64,000 bases of DNA from Bombyx mori (GCF_030269925.1 NC_085117.1:15128731-15192730), one strand, 5' to 3'; shown: positions 47,301-57,104, numbered from the stretch's first letter. The notes: generated from the sequence alone by a model not told the origin. Translations and numbers: made by a program.

Positions 47301-50300
47301 GGAAGAACAATCGTGTGCACCATACATCAACCAGCGGCTTCGCTTCTCGAATTCTTTGATCAGGTAAGATTGAACAAAGTTACCAAAGATAACTATGTCA
47401 ATGCTTAGATTTTTAAAAAAATACGTTTTTCTTTTATGCTATAATTGTATCTGTTTTAATCCTTTGCCTGGCCATGAATATTCTTACAAAAAAAATACAT
47501 TTGAATTTGGAATCTGTCGTTCTCATATGAATAGAAATATTCATTTTCGCGCCAGTCTTTGTAACTTTTTTACATATGTTAAAATAGAGTGGAATAAGAG
47601 TAAAAAACCGATTTGTTTTATCGCATAACGCAGATAAGGATACAAATACAATTTTTTTAGCTGTTCTTCATCTCGATATTACCTACGTGCTTGAATATTT
47701 GAATTTCGATAGATATAATGAAGTATCTTTTAATTGTGACAGAAAAAGATCTGCCTACTAGATAGTTATAAGAAAGATCTGCCTGATTAGACCTTTTAAC
47801 ATTATTATATAGACGTATTATTCATGCTAAAAGGTCTGATCAATGAAGGAAAAGAAAATAAATTTCTGTCTGAAAACAAACAAATATATAATAATATATA
47901 TCCAAAACCATATTGTGCATTATGTATTTCTTGCAACAGCAATAGAAGCATAGCATAGAAAAAATGGAAATTTGATAGAAACTGGTGGTAAGACCTCTTG
48001 TGGGTTCGCACGGGTAAGTACCATCACCCTACCTATTTCTACCGTGAAGCGTGTAGTAATGCGTTTCGGTTTGAATGGTTGGGCAGCCGTTGTAACTATA
48101 CTGAGACCTTAGAACTCTTATCTCAAGATGGGTGGCGGCATTTACGTTGTATGGGCTCCGGTAACCACTTAACATCAGGTGGGCCGGGAGCTCGTCCACC
48201 GGTCTAGCAATAAAAAAATAAAAAATAAAAATAAAATAAAAAAGCGAATCGCACCAATAACATTTATAAATTTAAAAATAATGATGACGTACCTATATGT
48301 AATCGGAAAATTAGCAACGCCATCTAGTGAAATTTTATTTACTTGGATTCATGTGTTCATACGATTATCGTACACATGGTGTCCATGCAGTCTGGCAGCT
48401 ACTTATAATACCTATTTATCATAAAAATCCAACAGTAATAAATTATTGGAATGAGCATCATAATGCGTGAATTGAATAAAGTTAATAAAACGACACAATT
48501 TTAAACTAGGTATAGTAAATTTAAAAGCAACCAAACTGATTAGCATCGAGCATTGTATCATTCAAGGTGTTAACGGGTAAATTTGTCATTTTTATCGCGT
48601 CACTGGGATTGTTAGAATATTTTTCAAAAAGTAAACACTATTATCTAATACTACAGAAATAATATGCTATATACTATAAAAACTATATTATAGAAGCAGT
48701 TACACTATATGTTTGATTATGTTATATGTTTGATATGATGATTGTTGTTTATAATATATTAGATGTAATGCAATCGAGCAATAATATTTTAGAAATACTT
48801 TTTGCACTGCATGTAATGTAATAAATATTAAAATTAACTGCGTTATCTAATCCAGTCCACGTGATGGAGCGTCTCTTTGCTATACATTGCGTATCTTTCA
48901 ATCCGGCTTTTCCCTGTTATGCTGAGCTTGCCATAAGTGTCGTTTTAGATTAATATTTAAAAAAATATATGAAGACCTAGCATTTTTCCCTTTTTGGCTT
49001 CAGTTACAATCAATTTACACTCTGTGAATATAGCTATAGTCAATAGCGAAAGTGACTGACTAAACTACTTTGACCATCCTCTTATCGATAACCTTCTTAT
49101 CGCGGCCGCCGCTAATTACATATCCGACACTGGCGATGGAGCAACGCAATGCCGCCGTTACTCAAAACATCTCTTATCGGATCCACTGGATCCACTTTCG
49201 ATGTTTGTAAGCTCTTCAAGCTCCGGTCACTGTCCTCTTCGAATTCGTCGATTACGAACGAAGAGTTCACCGTGTGAACTAACCCATAGACCCAACCCAC
49301 TGAGTTTCTCGCCGGATCTTCTCAGTGGGTCGCAATTCCGATCCGATGGGCTATAGTAGATTCTGCGAAGCACTGCTTTTGTTAGGACCAGTGTTAGCAC
49401 ACTTTTTTAGGTTGAGCACCATGAGACCAAACATAACGTTGCTGGAATAGTCGCTTAGGCTACCAGCCAAGAGGAGTGTCATGGCGTGCAACCTCTTTGA
49501 TAAGACATACGACCTACAACGACTAGACATACTAGACTAAGACAGAGACTTCACAGGTGATTCGAAAATTAACAAAAGAAAACAAATGGAAGAAGACGAA
49601 CGTGACTGGCAGTGGTGATTCTTTTCAATGCGCTTCTAAAATACATGAAATAGACAAAAAAGAACGAACCGACCGTTCACTCACATATGTACATGAAGTA
49701 GACGACGAACGAACCGACTATTCAAGGAGGGAAAAAAGTGATTAGTTCAACGTTACAGAATATCATACGCATCGTATTTTGTTTTCGAATCTTCCTTCCA
49801 AGCAACAATCTCTTTATTAGATAAAAAACCTAACGATGAACATATAAGAAAAGTATTATAAATGAATATAGTATTATAGTAACTAAAGAAAAGGAATGCA
49901 TTTAAAATACTTTCATTTATAGTTCTACTAGTAGTTACTTAAAATTAGTATCAAGTAGGTTATATGTAAATCAAATGATACCTCTTTGTACGCATCGTGA
50001 AAATAAATGAAAAATAACTTGTCACTCACAACTCTCGTGTACCGTTATAACCTATGATCACAACGGAGTTCAACAACGATCGTAATAAAATAGAACAATT
50101 ATTTGTTGTTGCCGTTATTTATTCCACTGTATTAATCTAAATAGCTTTGAACTTTGTATTATTGCGCACAGTAATTTTAATGATTACTCACAACTTTGTT
50201 TGCAAATCAAAATAGGAATACAAATTAATTTTAACAAATGGTGGCACAACGATTTTAGATCTTAAAACAATAGATGATATTTGTAACACGAAGAATAAAA

Positions 50301-53300
50301 GACATTATGCGCCTGCCTTCTTTTTACATATAAAATATCATTGGCGCCTGCTCAACAAGTTAACAGGAAAACAAAAATGCAAATATTAAATTTTAGCTTG
50401 CTTTTGTCTAAATTTACTAGTGACTAAATTACAATGGTAGTACTTTGGACGAATGAGTCGTAACAACGAAAATAACATGGTACATTTTCGAAACACCGAA
50501 GATTGTAAAACGAAAGTAATTTTTAAGGACGACATTATAAAAACAAACCGCGAAAAAAAATTAAGGAAATTCTAGAATCTTAAGGTTTTAATTTTTGCTA
50601 ACACAAAAACTGTACTAGAAGGTAAATTAAGCCCCCCAGACACAGAGTTTTTTTTGTAGAATCTATAAATATAACAGCGTAAGAGACCTTAGAACTATAT
50701 CTCAAGGTGGGTGGCGCATTCACGTCATTTTTTTGCATTACGGCATTTATGTCTATGGGCTCCAGTGACCACATAACACCAGTTGGGCTGTGAACTCGTC
50801 CTCCCACCTAAACAATAAAAATAGGCAATACAAAAAAAATTTTGATATTATATATGATATAGCCTAAATTCGTCATTTTAAACATTAAGCTGTATGTTCA
50901 GTATAAGCTTTAAAGAAAAACGAAAACTAAAATATATTTACATAATTTTTATAATCATAAAGCTAGTTATTATTTTATTTTAGTGATTCATTAATTGTAT
51001 GTATAGCTAATAATTCTCAGTAATGAAATTAATAGAATAATTTCTCGTATTTATTTTCATTTGGCGGAACGAAAAAATAGTTTTTTTTTTATTGCTTAGA
51101 TGTGTGGACGAGCTCACAGCCCACCTGGTGTTAAGTGGTTACTGGAGCCCATAGACATCTACAGCGTAAATGCGCCACACACCTTGAGATATAAGTTCTA
51201 AGGTCTCAGTATAGTTATAACGGCTGCCCCACCCTTCAAACCGAAACGCATTACTGCTTCACGGCAGAAATAGGCGGGGCGGTGGTACCTACCCGCGCGG
51301 ACTCACAAGAGGTCCTACCACCAGTAATTACGCAAATTATAATTTTGCGGGTTTGATTTTTATTACACGATGTTATTCCTTCACCGTGGAAGTCAATCGT
51401 GAACATATTATGTTAAGTACGTATTTCATTAGAAAAATTGGTACCCGCCTGCGGGATTCGAACACCGGTGCATAGCTAGATACGAATGCACCGGACGTCT
51501 TATCCTTTAGGCCACGACGACTCAAACTTACTGCTTATGAATCAGAAACTTAATAATTAGGCTTAAATGTTCGAAATTAATGTAAAGCTAGTTGTTCCCA
51601 GTTAGCTCACTTGTACATACATACTCGTATTATAATGGAGAAATAAACATTTCAACTAAGTAGCATTCATGCGATTCGATTTTCACCCAAATATCAACAC
51701 TTAATCTAATAATATACATATACAAATCAAACCCGCAAAATTATAATTTGCGTAATTACTGGTGGTAGGTCCTCTTGTGAGTCCGCACGGGTAGGTACCG
51801 CCGCCCCGCCTATTTCTGCCGTGAAGCAGTAATGCGTTTCGGTTTGAAGGGTGGGGCAGCCGTTGTGACTATACTGAGACCTTAGAACTATATCTCAAGG
51901 TGTGTGGCGCATTTACGTTGTAGATGTCTATGGGCTCCAGTAACCACTTAACACCAGGTGGGCTAGGAGCTCGTCCACACATCTAAGCAATAAAAAAAAA
52001 ATACACTAGTAAGCTCTTTTGGGATTATCAATAATCATTTAACAACACACGCGTAGTATGGAATCTTTGGTTTTACGAAGAGACTTTTGTTTTGTACTCT
52101 TATGGTCTTTCATATTGTATGATCCGATCTACGTCAATTGAAATAATACTTTTAGAAAAAACACAAAGAATAATCTATATAAGTAAATGAACGCTACCAA
52201 CATTCGATTTTAAATGTATAAGATACAGCAATATCACCAAAAAAAACTGTTTTTTTTGTTATCCTGAAAAGAACCACTTGTGCCCTAAGCCAATTGAAAT
52301 TATAAGTACTCTAGTAGTAGATAGGTCCTATAGAAATAGTCAATCCTTATATAAATGGAGGAAAACGAGACACTAAGCTTACAGTTGGCCCCAGAAGTCC
52401 AATTGCTATGATTAAGTTTAATTTTATATAACACTGTATCTTTGAGTCAAGAAACAAGAGTGTGTTAAACAAAAAGTCTAAAGAAAACAATTTTTACTTC
52501 AGCTCTATATAATAGCGGATGGATACTGTATATACCAAGGCGATACGGCAGCTATGGTGCCCTATCTTGAAAGTGTCGGTATGCCCTGTCCCAGACATCA
52601 CAACCCTGCCGACTTCAGTAAGTATAAAAATTCAGTTATAAAATCTCGCTTTTTTTCTCCCAATGAAATCGTTGGTAACCTACGGAGCAATTCTCACAAT
52701 GCACGACTGGGTAGGTGAGCTCGCGGACTCAACCTGAGGAAATTTGCTAATACTAATCCTAGCAAGAGCAGTGCTTCGCTGAATCAACCACCGGATCGGA
52801 ATCGCGACCCGCTGAGAAGATCCGGCGAGAAACTTGTCTTCTGAGGTCTAAGTTGCACGTCGAATATGTAGTTAGAGGCGGCCAGGATAAGAGAGTTATC
52901 GTGACGCGCCGCTTTTTCGAACAAGGTTTCTGACGCTGTCTTCAGATACTTACGTATTGGTTCTAAATGGAGGTCGTCTTGAAGATCCACCTTCCTCCGA
53001 TCTCGCCAAAATACTAACATGCAATCACATAGTCCGATAACTATATGCTCTCCCAGTTACTGAGCGATCGTTAAATAAATATCATTTAATAAATATTATT
53101 CTTATCTAACTATACATAAATTACTTACAGTCATCGAATTAACAGAGAACCCGGCTACTGTTAAACTATTGTCGCAAGAAATACTTAACGGAAAAATATA
53201 CAAAACCTCCAAAATTGACCAGAACTGTACGGAACCGTTGCCACAGATGCAACTAAAGGTGTGCTATCAAGCCGAAGACAACGCACCAGAAACAGAAATT

Positions 53301-55084
53301 ATGCTGACAAATGAAAAGTGTGTTTACAAAGTACAATCATACAGTAATACAGCTTCTATGTGTTCACTGAGTAGTCAGCTGTCCGGAATCAATAACTCCT
53401 CTGCATGGATGAAGATTCAAAAGCCTTCCGATTATGATATATCGTATTCCACTTCATATTTTGATCAATTTAGTATACTTCTCAAGAGGATGTTGCTGCA
53501 GATCTCAAGGAATAGGCAAGGTGAGAGAAAATTATATTCTTGCTTTGTTTTAATAATAATTATAGAATGTTTATATTGATAAAAAAAAAAAACAATGAGT
53601 CATTTTGGGCATGATAGATGTCATGTCAATAGGCTCCGTTGGCCAACGAACAGTGGCCATGCGGGACTGGAAGGTTAGTAATACAGAGGTATTACACATT
53701 ACCTTTTCGAGAAATAATACCTTGTATGTATCATAACTAAAAAACTGTCGCTCATACACTTAAAAGAAAACTGATTACTTTGAAGTTTAGACAAGAAACC
53801 TGTGTACACTTGAATTACATTTAATAATATGTGTAATTACTGAACATTGTTGAAGCTGTTGTTTGTCTTAAGTGTAAATGTTAACCTCTTGTCTTTTAAT
53901 AAATTGCTTTACAACGCATTTGCAAAACTCTGACATACTCAAATAAAGCAATTAGAAACTCATGAACCTTAGAACAATGAAGATATCTGCCGAAACACGG
54001 AAATAGTAAAAAAATTATTACTAACAAGGTATGAAAAAATACGTCCAAAGAAAATGTCTGTAGATGTTTCATCGCCATCAATTTTAAATTTTATACGGGA
54101 ATAATCAAATTGAATTAAAAACAACTTTTGTTAAAGTGTTTATAATTTAAATAAAAATACATATACACACTTATTTAAATAAAAATAAATTTATTGCTTA
54201 TAAAATATTTAATACATCGATTTCTTTTCCTCGTTGAACACCTGAGCGTATTTTCATTATTAATTAATATTTACACGACCGCCAAAATTTCATTGTGTCT
54301 ATTCAAAATGTAAGTATGTACATTCAAAATTTCGAATTATACAGTTAAAAATTGTATTCCTTTCAATTAATATTTATGTATTTGATATTGTATGTCACTT
54401 GCTACCTATTGTTTTTAAACGGTTTTAGCAAATATGTACAATTGTTTATATTATGTTTATACCATAACGGCATTTATAACCATAACAGCTGTTTGCAACA
54501 GAAATAAATAACCGTGCGTGGTTACAACACATCCTACCAGTATTAAATTTTGTCGATTTGGTGTCTTTAAAATTAATCTTCGCGTACGAGTATTCAAATT
54601 TATTTCATGTTCTATATATTAAATACGAGCAGTTTTATACGCATAGTTTTGAGAAAAAAACTCAAAACTGACATTCAATTTTATCAGCGAATGTTTTGGC
54701 AAAAAATTTACGACTAAATTAGGACTTAAGTACGTATAATTTAAATCACGCGTTTATTGCTTTGTTATTAAATCGTGTGAAGAATTCCAGCTATAAAATG
54801 AATGATTTATACGAATTCATCGAATTTCGTGGTTTTAGTGGTTTACTATCGATAGACAAAAAAGCTCACGACCCACCCAGAGCCTATAAAAAGTACATAA
54901 AATTATATTACGTTTCCAGGGCTTTGGATCCAACTATTACATCACTTGATGTGCGGGCTTCTGATAGGAGCATGCTTCTATAATATGGCCAACGACGGAA
55001 CAGAGATGTTTAACCACTTGAAGCTGTGTGTGGGAATTGTGATATTCTTCGCGTACACGCAAATCATGGTCCCAGTTTTAGTTT
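35318..55084 (+). CDS. ABCG half-transporter (ABCG1/ABCG4 type), seven exons, 3' end outside window
   Basis: Joined coding exons 35318-35372, 44033-44153, 46051-46308, 47177-47363, 52503-52617, 53131-53520 and 54920-55084 give 1291 nt, 430 codons plus one base, with no stop and GT/AG at every junction. Seen: Walker A GPSGAGKS (residues 42-49), Q-loop Q88, signature LSGGQ (138-142), Walker B VFFLDE (158-163), D-loop SGLD (166-169), H-loop H195, the family motif HNPADF (240-245), a variable linker (about 246-355) and two hydrophobic helices (about 377-399 and 407-430). The order NBD then TMD is the ABCG half-transporter layout. Members dimerise in the plasma or endosomal membrane and move lipids, sterols or other hydrophobic compounds; the substrate here cannot be read from sequence. 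Family members are about 600-700 residues, so about 200 are missing to the right. NNPPV, CTIHQP and HNPADF match the ABCG1/ABCG4 subgroup better than White/Scarlet/Brown. Confidence 0.95.
36061..36313 (-). mobile_element. Bm1 SINE, 5' truncated
   Basis: T-run, 'actcacagcccacctggtgt', ..., 'ggactcacaaggggtcctac'. Good match over 250 bp. Confidence 0.85.
36751..36880 (-). mobile_element. CR1/Jockey-group LINE 3' UTR fragment
   Basis: 'ttgcccttgtaggcagacga', 'gtggttaccgtcgcccatgg', 'gagccaagccgctgcctacc', the same tail as 6128-6245. Confidence 0.75.
37438..37500 (-). mobile_element. Short LINE tail fragment
   Basis: 'tagtcgctggtagcctatgaga' resembles the reversed 'aggctaccagcga' LINE tail (compare 26110). 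Confidence 0.4.
37938..38035 (-). mobile_element. Jockey-type LINE 3' tail fragment
   Basis: T-run then 'cctacctaagctgatagcct', 'gaggctatatcagcgtagcc', 'gtgagctcacggggctcaaa', the reverse of 43035-43111. Confidence 0.75.
38099..38994 (-). pseudogene. Tc1/mariner-superfamily transposase, truncated and frameshifted
   Basis: The minus strand reads 38857-38426 then, after a frameshift in an A-run near 38425-38410, 38400-38114. Seen: [20 protein letters not shown] (helix-turn-helix region), [15 protein letters not shown] (GRPR-type AT-hook) and [10 protein letters not shown] (first catalytic Asp). It stops at HWVFQ, just before the expected second catalytic Asp (WVFQQD in the family), so the 3' third with the remaining catalytic residues and TIR is gone. 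The outer 5' end appears as ...tacttatgacctgac|TA (38985-38996), a likely TIR next to a TA dinucleotide. Confidence 0.8.
39200..40160. other. Unidentified, relatively GC-rich block in ABCG intron 1
   Basis: Clearly less AT-rich than the surrounding intron, with several medium open frames on both strands. On the minus strand 40103-39885 reads [38 protein letters not shown] and [20 protein letters not shown], which looks protein-like. Stops break the continuation. No SINE, LINE or transposase motif was recognised. It could be a decayed mobile element or a captured gene fragment. Confidence 0.4.
40654..40790 (+). mobile_element. Bm1 SINE part, left palindrome arm
   Basis: 'ggtaggacctcttgtgagtc' to 'gagaccttagaactta', then (TA)n. 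Confidence 0.8.
40797..41044 (-). mobile_element. Bm1 SINE, right palindrome arm
   Basis: T-run, 'gagctcacagcccacctggt', ..., 'gactcacaagaggtcctacc'. Confidence 0.85.
41151..41260 (+). mobile_element. Bm1 SINE, 3' end only
   Basis: 'atctcaaggtaggtgccgca' to 'cactcatctaagcaataaaa'. Confidence 0.75.
41264..41314 (-). mobile_element. Jockey-type LINE 3' UTR scrap
   Basis: 'ccttaccaagagcaatgctc', 'cgcagaatctaccac', reverse of the LINE 3' UTR block. Confidence 0.55.
42010..42475 (+). mobile_element. Jockey-type LINE: ORF2 C-terminus and extended 3' UTR
   Basis: The frame from about 42018 reads [20 protein letters not shown], then [17 protein letters not shown] and a final Arg-rich stretch with a stop at 42231-42233. 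The 3' UTR with 'tctccttcggaggcgctcgg' and 'ctggctgagcctttgctcgc' ends in an A-run at 42464-42474. Confidence 0.8.
42795..43111 (+). mobile_element. Jockey-type LINE: ORF2 end and 3' UTR
   Basis: 'ggatcctcccgatccactaa' codes the [10 protein letters not shown] stretch as at 15160. The stop follows the Arg-rich end at about 42905. 3' UTR and A-tail at 43107-43117. Close relative of the copies at 15035 and 19741. Confidence 0.8.
43303..43557 (-). mobile_element. Bm1 SINE, 5' truncated
   Basis: T-run, 'gagctcacagcccacctggt', ..., 'actcacaagaggtcctacct'. Confidence 0.85.
43560..43740 (-). mobile_element. Diverged CR1/Jockey-group LINE fragment
   Basis: The plus strand 'tctctggaaatgcattgtgg...atggcgggtcg' is collinear with 6355-6430 ('tctctggaagcgcactgtgg...gtggcgggcgg'). 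The open frame 43731-43543 is this remnant. Confidence 0.45.
44033..44153 (+). CDS. ABCG exon 2 (Walker A)
   Basis: Acceptor TTTTTATTGCAG, donor GTGAGA. It enters in phase 1 and leaves in phase 2. It carries the P-loop GPSGAGKS that binds ATP phosphates, followed by SLLNIISGY, the conserved helix after the P-loop. Confidence 0.95.
44482..44726 (-). mobile_element. Bm1 SINE, 5' truncated
   Basis: T-run, 'gctcacagcccacctggtgt', ..., 'gcggactcacaagaggtcct'. Confidence 0.85.
45189..45827. repeat. Left inverted-repeat complex: nested tandem duplications
   Basis: A 165-bp unit starting atgtgtgcgtgtactagtg occurs at 45196 and again at 45361. A 151-bp unit starting gttaaattagataaag occurs at 45526-45676 and again at 45677-45827. 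45391-45671 is bounded by GAAGTGAAACTT and its inverse AAGTTTCACTTC, i.e. a MITE-like unit of about 281 bp. Confidence 0.85.
45354..45671 (+). repeat. Arm 1 of the inverted repeat flanking exon 3
   Basis: About 318 bp almost perfectly inverted relative to 46658-46974; the mismatches I saw are few (e.g. ttatctaattt versus ttctctaattt). It lies 379 bp before exon 3. Confidence 0.9.
45905..45966 (-). mobile_element. LINE tail fragment in intron 2
   Basis: T-run then 'cctacctaagctgatggttt' and 'ccatatcagcgtcaccgggct', like 37938-38000. Confidence 0.6.
46051..46308 (+). CDS. ABCG exon 3 (Q-loop and LSGGQ signature)
   Basis: Acceptor CTTTTTTAG at 46049-46050, chosen over two nearby downstream AGs because it restores the family sequence [12 protein letters not shown]. 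Donor is AAG|GTAATT. It contains CYITQED (Q-loop), LTVREAM and the ABC signature LSGGQKK. It is flanked in both introns by inverted copies of the same repeat (see 45354 and 46658). Confidence 0.95.
46658..46974 (-). repeat. Arm 2 of the inverted repeat flanking exon 3
   Basis: Begins gaagtgaaacttccttatcg, ends cgtgtgtacactagtacacg plus 'cacacattttttt'. Single inverted copy in intron 3, 350 bp after exon 3. It equals the central part of the left complex. Confidence 0.9.
46976..47155. repeat. Repeat-like segment in intron 3
   Basis: 'gtcggtccttaataagtata', 'aagggggtcaaaatcatgtt', 'ttacaaacatacatac' looks like the conserved end of a lepidopteran interspersed repeat. It abuts arm 2 directly and may belong to the same element. 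Not classified. Confidence 0.3.
47177..47363 (+). CDS. ABCG exon 4 (Walker B, D-loop, H-loop)
   Basis: Acceptor TTAACAG, donor CAG|GTAAGA. Starts in phase 2 and ends on a codon boundary. It codes [12 protein letters not shown] (Walker B plus D-loop, with the catalytic glutamate) and CTIHQP (H-loop). All catalytic residues are intact. Confidence 0.95.
47981..48242 (+). mobile_element. Bm1 SINE, 5' truncated
   Basis: 'ggtggtaagacctcttgtgg' to 'cttaacatcaggtgggccgg' and a long A-rich tail. It has a small duplication (gaagcgtgtagtaatg). Confidence 0.8.
49040..49475 (+). mobile_element. Jockey-type LINE: decayed ORF2 end and 3' UTR
   Basis: 'aattacatatccgacactgg' codes the (A)ANYISDTGD stretch. 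3' UTR 'actgagtttctcgccggatc', 'gtagattctgcgaagcactg', 'cttaggctaccagccaagag'. The frame is broken. Confidence 0.7.
50683..50824 (+). mobile_element. Bm1 SINE, 3' end only
   Basis: 'gagaccttagaactatatct' to 'ttgggctgtgaactcgtcct', with a 15-bp insertion 'tttttttgcattacggc'-like in the middle. Confidence 0.7.
51081..51521 (-). mobile_element. Bm1 SINE, full length
   Basis: Complete from A-tail (51081) to tRNA-like head (51521). On the minus strand: 'cgtggcctaaaggataagac' (A-box region), B box 'ggtgttcgaatcccgcaggc', then the body. Best full-length reference copy in the window, about 440 bp. Confidence 0.92.
51727..52001 (+). mobile_element. Bm1 SINE, 5' truncated
   Basis: 'tcaaacccgcaaaattataa' to 'ctcgtccacacatctaagca' and A-tail. 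Near-perfect match to 51081-51350 in opposite orientation, 205 bp apart. Confidence 0.9.
52503..52617 (+). CDS. ABCG exon 5 (NBD end, HNPADF motif)
   Basis: Acceptor TTTTTACTTCAG, donor GTAAGT. It codes 38 residues starting [13 protein letters not shown] and ending HHNPADF, a diagnostic stretch of the ABCG1/ABCG4 group after the H-loop. It follows intron 4 (5.1 kb). Confidence 0.95.
52650..53020 (-). mobile_element. Jockey-type LINE fragment in intron 5
   Basis: Minus strand: ORF2 end [40 protein letters not shown], then 3' UTR ('agatccggcgagaaacttgt' on plus). It occupies most of the 513-bp intron between exons 5 and 6. Confidence 0.75.
53131..53520 (+). CDS. ABCG exon 6 (linker to the membrane domain)
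   Basis: Acceptor TTACTTACAG, donor CAAG|GTGAGA. It codes 130 residues: [11 protein letters not shown] continues the HNPADF segment, then comes a Ser/Asn-rich linker with little expected conservation, then [20 protein letters not shown], the amphipathic connecting helix before TM1. Confidence 0.92.
53521..54919 (+). other. ABCG intron 6 (1399 bp)
   Basis: AT-rich. A faint repeat-like stretch lies at 53600-53680. Nothing else was recognised. Confidence 0.85.
54920..55084 (+). CDS. ABCG exon 7 (TM1 and TM2), last exon in the window
   Basis: Acceptor CGTTTCCAG, donor GTTT|GTAAGT. It codes two hydrophobic segments: [20 protein letters not shown] and, after a short loop, [19 protein letters not shown]. 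It ends in phase 1, so at least one more exon must follow; none was found before 64000. Confidence 0.92.
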
Positions 55085-55111
55085 GTAAGTATTAAAAGTT
55101 AATAATCATCA

Positions 55112-55277
55112 GTGTGCTTAGCGCGAGCCAATTAACGTTCTCGATAGAGTAAAAGTTAACCCAAATATGTAAGCAGCTGGAACACCGCCCCTAGCGGCAA
55201 ACGTAGGCAAACGTTCCAACTCCATAGGGTTAACTTTCACGCTATCGAGCACGTTAAATAACTCGCACTAAGCACAC
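55112..55277. mobile_element. Snap-back MITE
   Basis: The outer 50 bases on each side pair: gtgtgcttagcgcgag... against ...ctcgcactaagcacac, continuing through 'ctcgatag' and 'agttaaccc', around a central loop at about 55168-55222. No coding. It begins 27 bp after the exon 7 donor. Confidence 0.75.
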
Positions 55278-55504
55278 AGATACGGATGAGATGAATGCAA
55301 ATACTTTTGCCGCAATTCCTATACATACGGATTTAGGGAAATAATTTCTATTTTGACGCAATTTTATTGAAGCGATAGAAATCCTGTTCCTGAAAAGTTG
55401 TTGAATTCAAATTTTATTACAAACATGTGCATAATTCGTATTTCTTATCTTGGTTTATAAAATTAGCTAATAAGTAACTGTAATGATCTTGAAGACCTAA
55501 AAAT

Positions 55505-55900
55505 ATTTGAGCCCACTGAATTTCTTGCCGGATCTTCTCAGTGGCTCGCGATTCTGACCCCCATTTAGAACCTATATGTTAGTATCTGAAGACAGTGACA
55601 GCGTCAGAACGCTTGTTCGTAAAAGCGACGCATCACGATAACTCTTATCGTGAACGCCTCTAATTACATATTCGACCCAGGCAGAATTCGACGTGCAACC
55701 TAGACCTCAGAAAAAACCTATTGAGTTTCTTGCCGGATCTTCTGTGGCTCGCGATTCCGATCCAGTGGTAGATTCAGCGAAACACTGCCCTTGCTAGAGC
55801 AGATGTTAACAAAATCTCCAAAGCTGAGCCTCGTGAGCTCGTCTACACGTCCGGTGACGCTAGCATAATCCCACGAAATTACTGGCAATAGGTAGGCAAA
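55505..55900 (+). mobile_element. Two juxtaposed Jockey-type LINE fragments
   Basis: A 3' UTR piece (55508-55556, 'ttcttgccggatcttctcag') precedes an ORF2-end piece (55560-55700) and then the normal 3' UTR (55718-55895). The UTR motif therefore occurs twice, so this is not a single simple insertion. Confidence 0.65.
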
Positions 55901-56710
55901 AAAGGCACGTTTTTTGTTTTTGTAGAACAAAATACGTTTTATGGCTGCATTGTGTGGAATTTAAAAAATACATTTTAATTATGCAAAAAAGAAACTGCAA
56001 GCTATTTGTGGGTACCTAGTTTTTAAATTTTTTGTCCATTCTGTAATCATTAGCATTTTGTTCATTACCTATTGCTTTTTGTTAAATTCAATTTGTAATA
56101 AAAACTGTATTTACGATATGATTGCATATCATGATAACTGTTTTTTTTATTAGGATGAAGTAGTAATTTGAAATATAAAAATTGAATTATGTAGGTAGGT
56201 ACATTAATAACAATGTTGCGTCAAGAAAACAAAAACACTAGTTCTCGGAGATCAAGTTTATATTTAAAACACAGAAGCTTATAAAGATGTCAGTTTCGAA
56301 AAAGCCTGCAACTTTAATATTACTTAGAAGATTTTTACCCAGTCTCTTCAGTAGTGGGATGTCCATCATGAAATAATAACATCGTGTACTAAAAATATTA
56401 TCCATGTTTTTTTTTGTATTTAGGTAAAAACTGGTAGTAGTGTCTATTTGTGAGTACGGTAAAGATAGCCAAAATCGCATTGAGACTGGGGCTTAATGTT
56501 TTAAAGTCGGTGATGACATACACTACGTGACGTTAACAAGGTGGAAATTATACCAATTATACAAGAGCTTCGTTACCCTCATCCATCCATATAAATACAT
56601 ATTTATCTCTGATTGAGTTACGCTACAGCTAAAAACACTCAACCAAGTATTAATTGCAACTTTATTTTTATTCGATGTATAAAAACTTCAAATAGTCGTG
56701 TATTTTTTCC
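55901..56710. other. AT-rich intronic sequence, nothing recognised
   Basis: No exon continuing the ABCG membrane domain was found. Confidence 0.45.
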
Positions 56711-56774
56711 TTTTTATTGTTTAGATGGGTGTACGAGCTCACAACCCACCTAGTGTTAAATGGTTACTGGATCT
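56711..56774 (-). mobile_element. Bm1 SINE, 3' end scrap
   Basis: 'gtacgagctcacaacccacc', 'agtgttaaatggttactgga'. Confidence 0.65.
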
Positions 56775-56842
56775 ACAAATTTTTTCTCAATGTATTATAT
56801 GGGTAGACGAACGAGCTCATGTCTCAGCTGGTATCCTGGTTA

Positions 56843-57075
56843 CCGAAGTCCAGAAATCACAACACTGGCCCTAGCAAGAGCAGTGCTTTGCAGAATCTAC
56901 CACCGGATCGGAAACGTGACCCACTGAGAAGGTCCGGCGAGAAACTCAGTGGGCTGTGTCTATGTTATTCGCCGAGCCTTTCGTAGCAAGCGAAGGGTTC
57001 GGCGAGGAGGGTAACCGGTGCTAGAGGTACCTAAAAGCACCGTTAATGGATCGGGAGGATCCGTAATAACGTGTT
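56843..57075 (-). mobile_element. Jockey-type LINE: ORF2 end and 3' UTR
   Basis: 'gccctagcaagagcagtgct', 'accaccggatcggaaacgtg', 'gagaaactcagtgggctgtg', then 'gcaccgttaatggatcggga' (the DPPDPLTVL coding stretch in reverse). Confidence 0.8.
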
Positions 57076-57104
57076 TCGATTTAATATCCGATGTTATTAT
57101 ACCT

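Larger units (their letters stand above)
47364..52502 (+). other. ABCG intron 4 (5139 bp)
   Basis: Contains four Bm1 copies and one LINE fragment. The remaining parts (47364-47980, 48243-49039, 49476-50682, 52002-52502) are AT-rich with nothing recognised. Confidence 0.9.

Noticed and set aside
51440..51521. Possible tRNA gene in the head of Bm1
   Set aside because: This is the tRNA-like 5' part of a full-length Bm1 SINE, not an independent gene.
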